From Arthrobacter sp. Edens01 (lineage in GTDB: Bacteria; Actinomycetota; Actinomycetes; Actinomycetales; Micrococcaceae), in assembly GCF_001307035.1 (NCBI RefSeq), contig NZ_LKIU01000005.1, positions 1,506,936-1,570,935 of the forward strand: a stretch of DNA of 64,000 nucleotides, read 5' to 3'. The stretch's first letter is position 1. Every line of letters begins with the position of its first letter. The notes under the pieces were generated by a model. The model was given only the letters and a program-made list of their open reading frames with translations, searched no databases and was not told the DNA's origin. Of this stretch, positions 61,185 through 64,000 are shown one piece after another. Both the position numbers and the translations under genes were made by a program.

Positions 61185-63310
61185 CAGGGAACGACGACGC
61201 CGTGCTGCCGGACAGGGCACTCCTGGAGCAACTGGCGGAGGCAAAGCAGGTCGCTACAACCTTCACCGGCTGGGACGGCGGAGTGCAGCACGTTGCGGAT
61301 GAGTCGCTGCAGACTATCCTGGCCGCCCGAGGTGCGCCCGCCGCAACAAGGGCACAGGCCCAGGCATCCCTGGAAGAAGCACTCCTTGCACCCTGGCGGA
61401 GCGCCCTTCCTCCCGCCGTGGTGGTGCGGCAGCAGCACCCGGCACCGGTACAGGTCCACCTTCCAGCAGGTGCACAGCCGCGGGCGTGGATCGTGCTTGA
61501 AGACGGTGGATCGATGCCGCTGTCCATTGCCACGGAGACAAGGGAAACAGCCGTCGTTGACGGGGCTGAACTCGAAGCGAGGCAGCTGCCGCTGCCGGCG
61601 GATCTCCCGCTGGGCTGGCATACACTGCATCTGGCCACCGGAGAGCTGAGCGCCGAATCCGTTCTGGCTGTCACGCCGGACACGCTGAAGACGCCGCCCA
61701 CCGGGGACCGGGCCTGGGGCATGATGGCCCAGCTGTATTCAGTGCGCTCCGAACGGTCCTGGGGCATCGGAGACCTGGTTGACCTGGCGGATCTCACCGC
61801 CGTGTCCGGTGAAGCAGGTGCCGCCTTTATGCTGATCAATCCGCTGCATGCCGCCCAGCCGGTGCCCCCGGTGGAAGATTCCCCGTACCTGCCGGCAACG
61901 CGGCGGTTCTTCAACCCGCTCTACATCAGGGTGGAGGCAATCAACGAGTACGGTTACCTCCGCGCCGAGGATCGTACCGCCGTCGAGGCTCTTGCAACTG
62001 TGCAGCAGGGCGTCAACCGTGACGCCCGCCTGCTGGAACGGAACACGTCCTACGCTGCCAAACTGCAGGCCCTGCGCATGGTCTACCAGGTGCCGCGCAG
62101 CCCCTCACGCACACAGCAGTTTGATCAGTTCGTGACGGAGGCCGGACCCGGTCTGGAGAGCTTTGCGCTGTGGTGCGCGCTCGCCGCCGAGTATCCGGCC
62201 GATGCGCCGGAGTGGAGCGCTGGCCTGCACAGTCCGCAGGTCCGCGCCAAGGAGGAAGAGCTGGCCGCCGAGATCGGCTTTTACAAATGGCTCCAGTGGA
62301 TCTGCGACGAACAGCTGGAATCCGCGCAGCGGGCAGCTACCCGCGCGGGAATGGGAATCGGCATCATCCATGACCTCGCCGTCGGCGTTCACCCAGGTGG
62401 CGCTGATGCCTGGACACTGCGCGACGTGCTGGTTCCGGAGGTGTCCGTGGGAGCGCCGCCGGACATGTTTAACCAGCTTGGCCAGGACTGGAGCCAGCCG
62501 CCCTGGGATCCGGACCGTCTGGCGCAAACCGGTTACGGTGCCTACCGGGACATGCTGCGCACTATCCTGCGCCACGCCGGCGGAGTTCGGGTGGACCATA
62601 TCCTTGGCCTGTTCCGGCTCTGGTGGATTCCGCGGGGGCAGGCGCCCGGCCAGGGGGCCTACGTTTACTACGACCACGAGGCGCTCGTGGGGATCCTTGC
62701 GTTGGAAGCCCACCGGGCCGGCGCCGTCGTCATCGGTGAAGACCTGGGCGTTTTTGAGCCCTGGTTCCAGAGCTACCTGGCGGAACGGGGAGTGCTGGGA
62801 ACCTCAATCCTCTGGTTTGAGCAGACGGAAGACGGGCCCCGCCCGCCGGCCGATTACCGGGTCGGAGCCCTGGCAACCATCGGCACGCACGATTTGCCCC
62901 CGGCGGCCGCCTATTTGGCCGGGGAGCACGTCACGTTGCGGGATTCCCTGGGCCTGTTGAACCGGCCGGTGGAGGAGGAACGGGAGCTGGACCGTGCCGC
63001 CACCGCACGCGTGCTTGAGCTGGCGGGCAGTGAGGGGCTGCTGGAAGCGGACGCTTCAGAGCAGGAGACTGTGGAAGCGCTGCACCGGCTAATCGCCCGG
63101 ACGCCGTCGGTGCTGGTGGGTGTTGGACTGGCGGACGCCGTGGGGGAGCGGCGCACGCAAAACCAGCCGGGCACTTCCCGTGAGTACCCGAACTGGTGCA
63201 TTCCGCTGGGGGGTCCCGACGGAAAGCCGGTGCTGGTGGAGGACCTTGCCGCCAATCCCCGGTTCGTTTCCCTTGCCCGGGCGATGAACAGCGCACTGGC
63301 CGCCGGCTAG
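61181..63310 (+). CDS. malQ: 4-alpha-glucanotransferase
   Basis: GH77 amylomaltase: transfers maltodextrin segments between glucans in the cytoplasm. 709 residues, the long actinobacterial form with an extra N-terminal beta domain (about 1-165). Catalytic region: WGIGDLVDLADL, HDLAVGVHPGGADAW, GAPPDMFNQLGQDWSQPPW, GVRVDHILGLFRLWWIP (nucleophile Asp), IGEDLGVFEPW (acid/base Glu) and GTHDLPP (third Asp). Monocistronic. Confidence 0.96.
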   Translation: MTGNDDAVLPDRALLEQLAEAKQVATTFTGWDGGVQHVADESLQTILAARGAPAATRAQAQASLEEALLAPWRSALPPAVVVRQQHPAPVQVHLPAGAQPRAWIVLEDGGSMPLSIATETRETAVVDGAELEARQLPLPADLPLGWHTLHLATGELSAESVLAVTPDTLKTPPTGDRAWGMMAQLYSVRSERSWGIGDLVDLADLTAVSGEAGAAFMLINPLHAAQPVPPVEDSPYLPATRRFFNPLYIRVEAINEYGYLRAEDRTAVEALATVQQGVNRDARLLERNTSYAAKLQALRMVYQVPRSPSRTQQFDQFVTEAGPGLESFALWCALAAEYPADAPEWSAGLHSPQVRAKEEELAAEIGFYKWLQWICDEQLESAQRAATRAGMGIGIIHDLAVGVHPGGADAWTLRDVLVPEVSVGAPPDMFNQLGQDWSQPPWDPDRLAQTGYGAYRDMLRTILRHAGGVRVDHILGLFRLWWIPRGQAPGQGAYVYYDHEALVGILALEAHRAGAVVIGEDLGVFEPWFQSYLAERGVLGTSILWFEQTEDGPRPPADYRVGALATIGTHDLPPAAAYLAGEHVTLRDSLGLLNRPVEEERELDRAATARVLELAGSEGLLEADASEQETVEALHRLIARTPSVLVGVGLADAVGERRTQNQPGTSREYPNWCIPLGGPDGKPVLVEDLAANPRFVSLARAMNSALAAG

Positions 63311-63810
63311 CCCTGCTGGTCGGCGAACGCCACCCGCCGAAGCAAGTCGCGCAACTGGTCCCGCTCTGCCGGGGACAGCGCACTCAATGCGTGGTCCCCG
63401 GCAGCCTGGACGATTGCCGCTGCTTCCGCGTACAGCCGCTTTCCTGCAGCTGTTGGCGTAATAATGTTGGACCGCCGGTCCCGTGGATCCGCCTTGCGCT
63501 TCACGGCGCCCCGCTTTTCGAGCTGGTCTACAAGAGCCACGATTTGGCTCGGATCCAGGAACAGGAACTCAGCAAGCTCACGCTGTGACGGGTTCAGTCC
63601 GCTGCAGACCAGGGACAGGACCGAATAGGAACGGACCTTCAAATCCAGGGCAGCGAGCTCTTCATTGGCGCGGCGGGAACCGACCGAACGTGCCCGGGCG
63701 GCCAGGAACTCCGTCTCATTTGCCAGCTCCGAAGAGTAGAGCCGTTCGATTCCTGTCTCGGCTGCCGGGGGTGTGGAAACGCGCGCGGTCCGGTGGGCGG
63801 TCTCAGTCAT
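63307..63810 (-). CDS. MarR family transcriptional regulator
   Basis: 167 residues. Winged helix: VLSLVCSGLNPSQRELAEFLFLDPSQIVALVDQLEKRGAVKRKADPRDRRSNIITPTAAGKRLYAEA. Its stop codon interlocks with that of malQ on the other strand. Divergent from a truncated SDR gene with an 11-bp palindrome between them; likely represses that gene and itself in response to a small phenolic or similar ligand. A TACTCT box 6 nt before the ATG again hints at leaderless translation. Confidence 0.92.
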   Translation of the reverse strand: MTETAHRTARVSTPPAAETGIERLYSSELANETEFLAARARSVGSRRANEELAALDLKVRSYSVLSLVCSGLNPSQRELAEFLFLDPSQIVALVDQLEKRGAVKRKADPRDRRSNIITPTAAGKRLYAEAAAIVQAAGDHALSALSPAERDQLRDLLRRVAFADQQG

Positions 63811-63831
63811 GGATCAAGAGTACGCCTGTTT

Positions 63832-63842
63832 TCAACTGTTGA
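63832..63842. promoter_or_regulatory. Candidate MarR operator
   Basis: Perfect palindrome TCAAC-T-GTTGA, followed by the inverted partial copy GTCAGTTGTCA at 63856-63866, centred between marR and the SDR gene. Confidence 0.5.
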
Positions 63843-63901
63843 CTTTATCAATTATGTCAGTTGTCATGGTGTGAGACAGGACACATATTTGAGGAGTTGG
63901 C

Positions 63902-64000
63902 ATGTCCCTTTCGGGCAAAGTCGCGATTGTTACCGGTAGTGGGCGGGGTCTTGGGTTGGCGTATGCCCGGGAGCTGGCCCGGCAGGGTGCTGCTGTGGTG
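63902..64000 (+). CDS. SDR family oxidoreductase, N-terminal part only
   Basis: 33 codons visible before the right edge: SLSGKVAIVTGSGRGLGLAYARELARQGAAVV, the cofactor loop TGxGxGLG of a classical short-chain dehydrogenase. ATG 63902 with GAGGAG upstream. Divergent from marR. Confidence 0.88.
   Translation, partial: MSLSGKVAIVTGSGRGLGLAYARELARQGAAVV

Overview
The window is GC-rich, almost continuously coding chromosomal DNA from an actinobacterium. The best fit is the family Micrococcaceae (Arthrobacter/Pseudarthrobacter group). This rests on the hisE-hisG-hisF / hisI-trpE-trpC-trpB-trpA-lgt-gltB gene order, the actinobacterial HGxxPAAW and Trp-associated membrane proteins, DUF3060, DUF6221 and TIGR03085 proteins, frequent 4-bp stop/start overlaps, and many start codons that sit 6-7 nt behind a TANNNT box (leaderless promoters). 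No species can be named from sequence alone.

Layout. 1-11.3 kb: a minus-strand amino-acid block, hisI > trpE > Trp-associated membrane protein > HGxxPAAW protein > trpC > trpB > trpA > lgt, then a highly structured ~250-nt gap and gltB running off the left edge. 11.4-14.8 kb: four plus-strand genes (TIGR03085 protein, beta-lactamase-like serine hydrolase lipoprotein, GIY-YIG-like protein, GH114-like lipoprotein) lie between hisI and the rest of the his genes. 14.9-16.9 kb: hisF, hisG, hisE. 17-26.4 kb: accessory and regulatory genes: DUF3060 lipoprotein, CPBP protease-like membrane protein, GNAT acetyltransferase, a PH-domain pair plus TetR operon with a visible operator, NmrA-type protein, EthD-like protein, MFS exporter, SRPBCC protein. 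26.4-30.9 kb: complete riboflavin operon (ribM-ribD-ribE-ribB-ribA-ribH) under an FMN riboswitch. 30.9-38.2 kb: ABC-F protein, SMP-30 lactonase, and the def-fmt-rsmB-rpe group, then a PD-(D/E)XK-like protein.

38.2-41.1 kb: a seven-tRNA region (Val-CAC on minus; Gly, Cys, Val, Gly, Val, Gly on plus), a small antitoxin-like gene, and an IS110-family insertion sequence. The non-coding stretch upstream of the IS110 recombinase folds into two stem-loops that carry sequence matches to the opposite end of the element, as expected of a bridge RNA. 41.1-47.7 kb: HdeD-like membrane protein, phosphoribosyltransferase, SDR, ATP-grasp ligase, acyl-CoA ligase, PRC-barrel/DUF2382 stress protein. 47.7-52.8 kb: a sugar island with a GntR repressor, a dre-like operator, a CUT1 ABC transporter and a GH32/GH68-like hydrolase. 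52.9-64 kb: DUF805 protein, PutA, several SDRs, an enoyl-CoA hydratase/HIBYL-CoA hydrolase-like protein, small orphan proteins, malQ, a MarR regulator and a divergent, truncated SDR.

The most interesting points are the candidate IS110 bridge RNA with its guide-like matches, the multi-hairpin gltB upstream region, the TetR operator embedded in a leaderless promoter of a PH-domain operon, and two apparent leaderless micro-ORFs (near 57.9 kb and directly overlapping malQ). Functions are assigned by recognising family motifs in the translated sequence; no database search was run.
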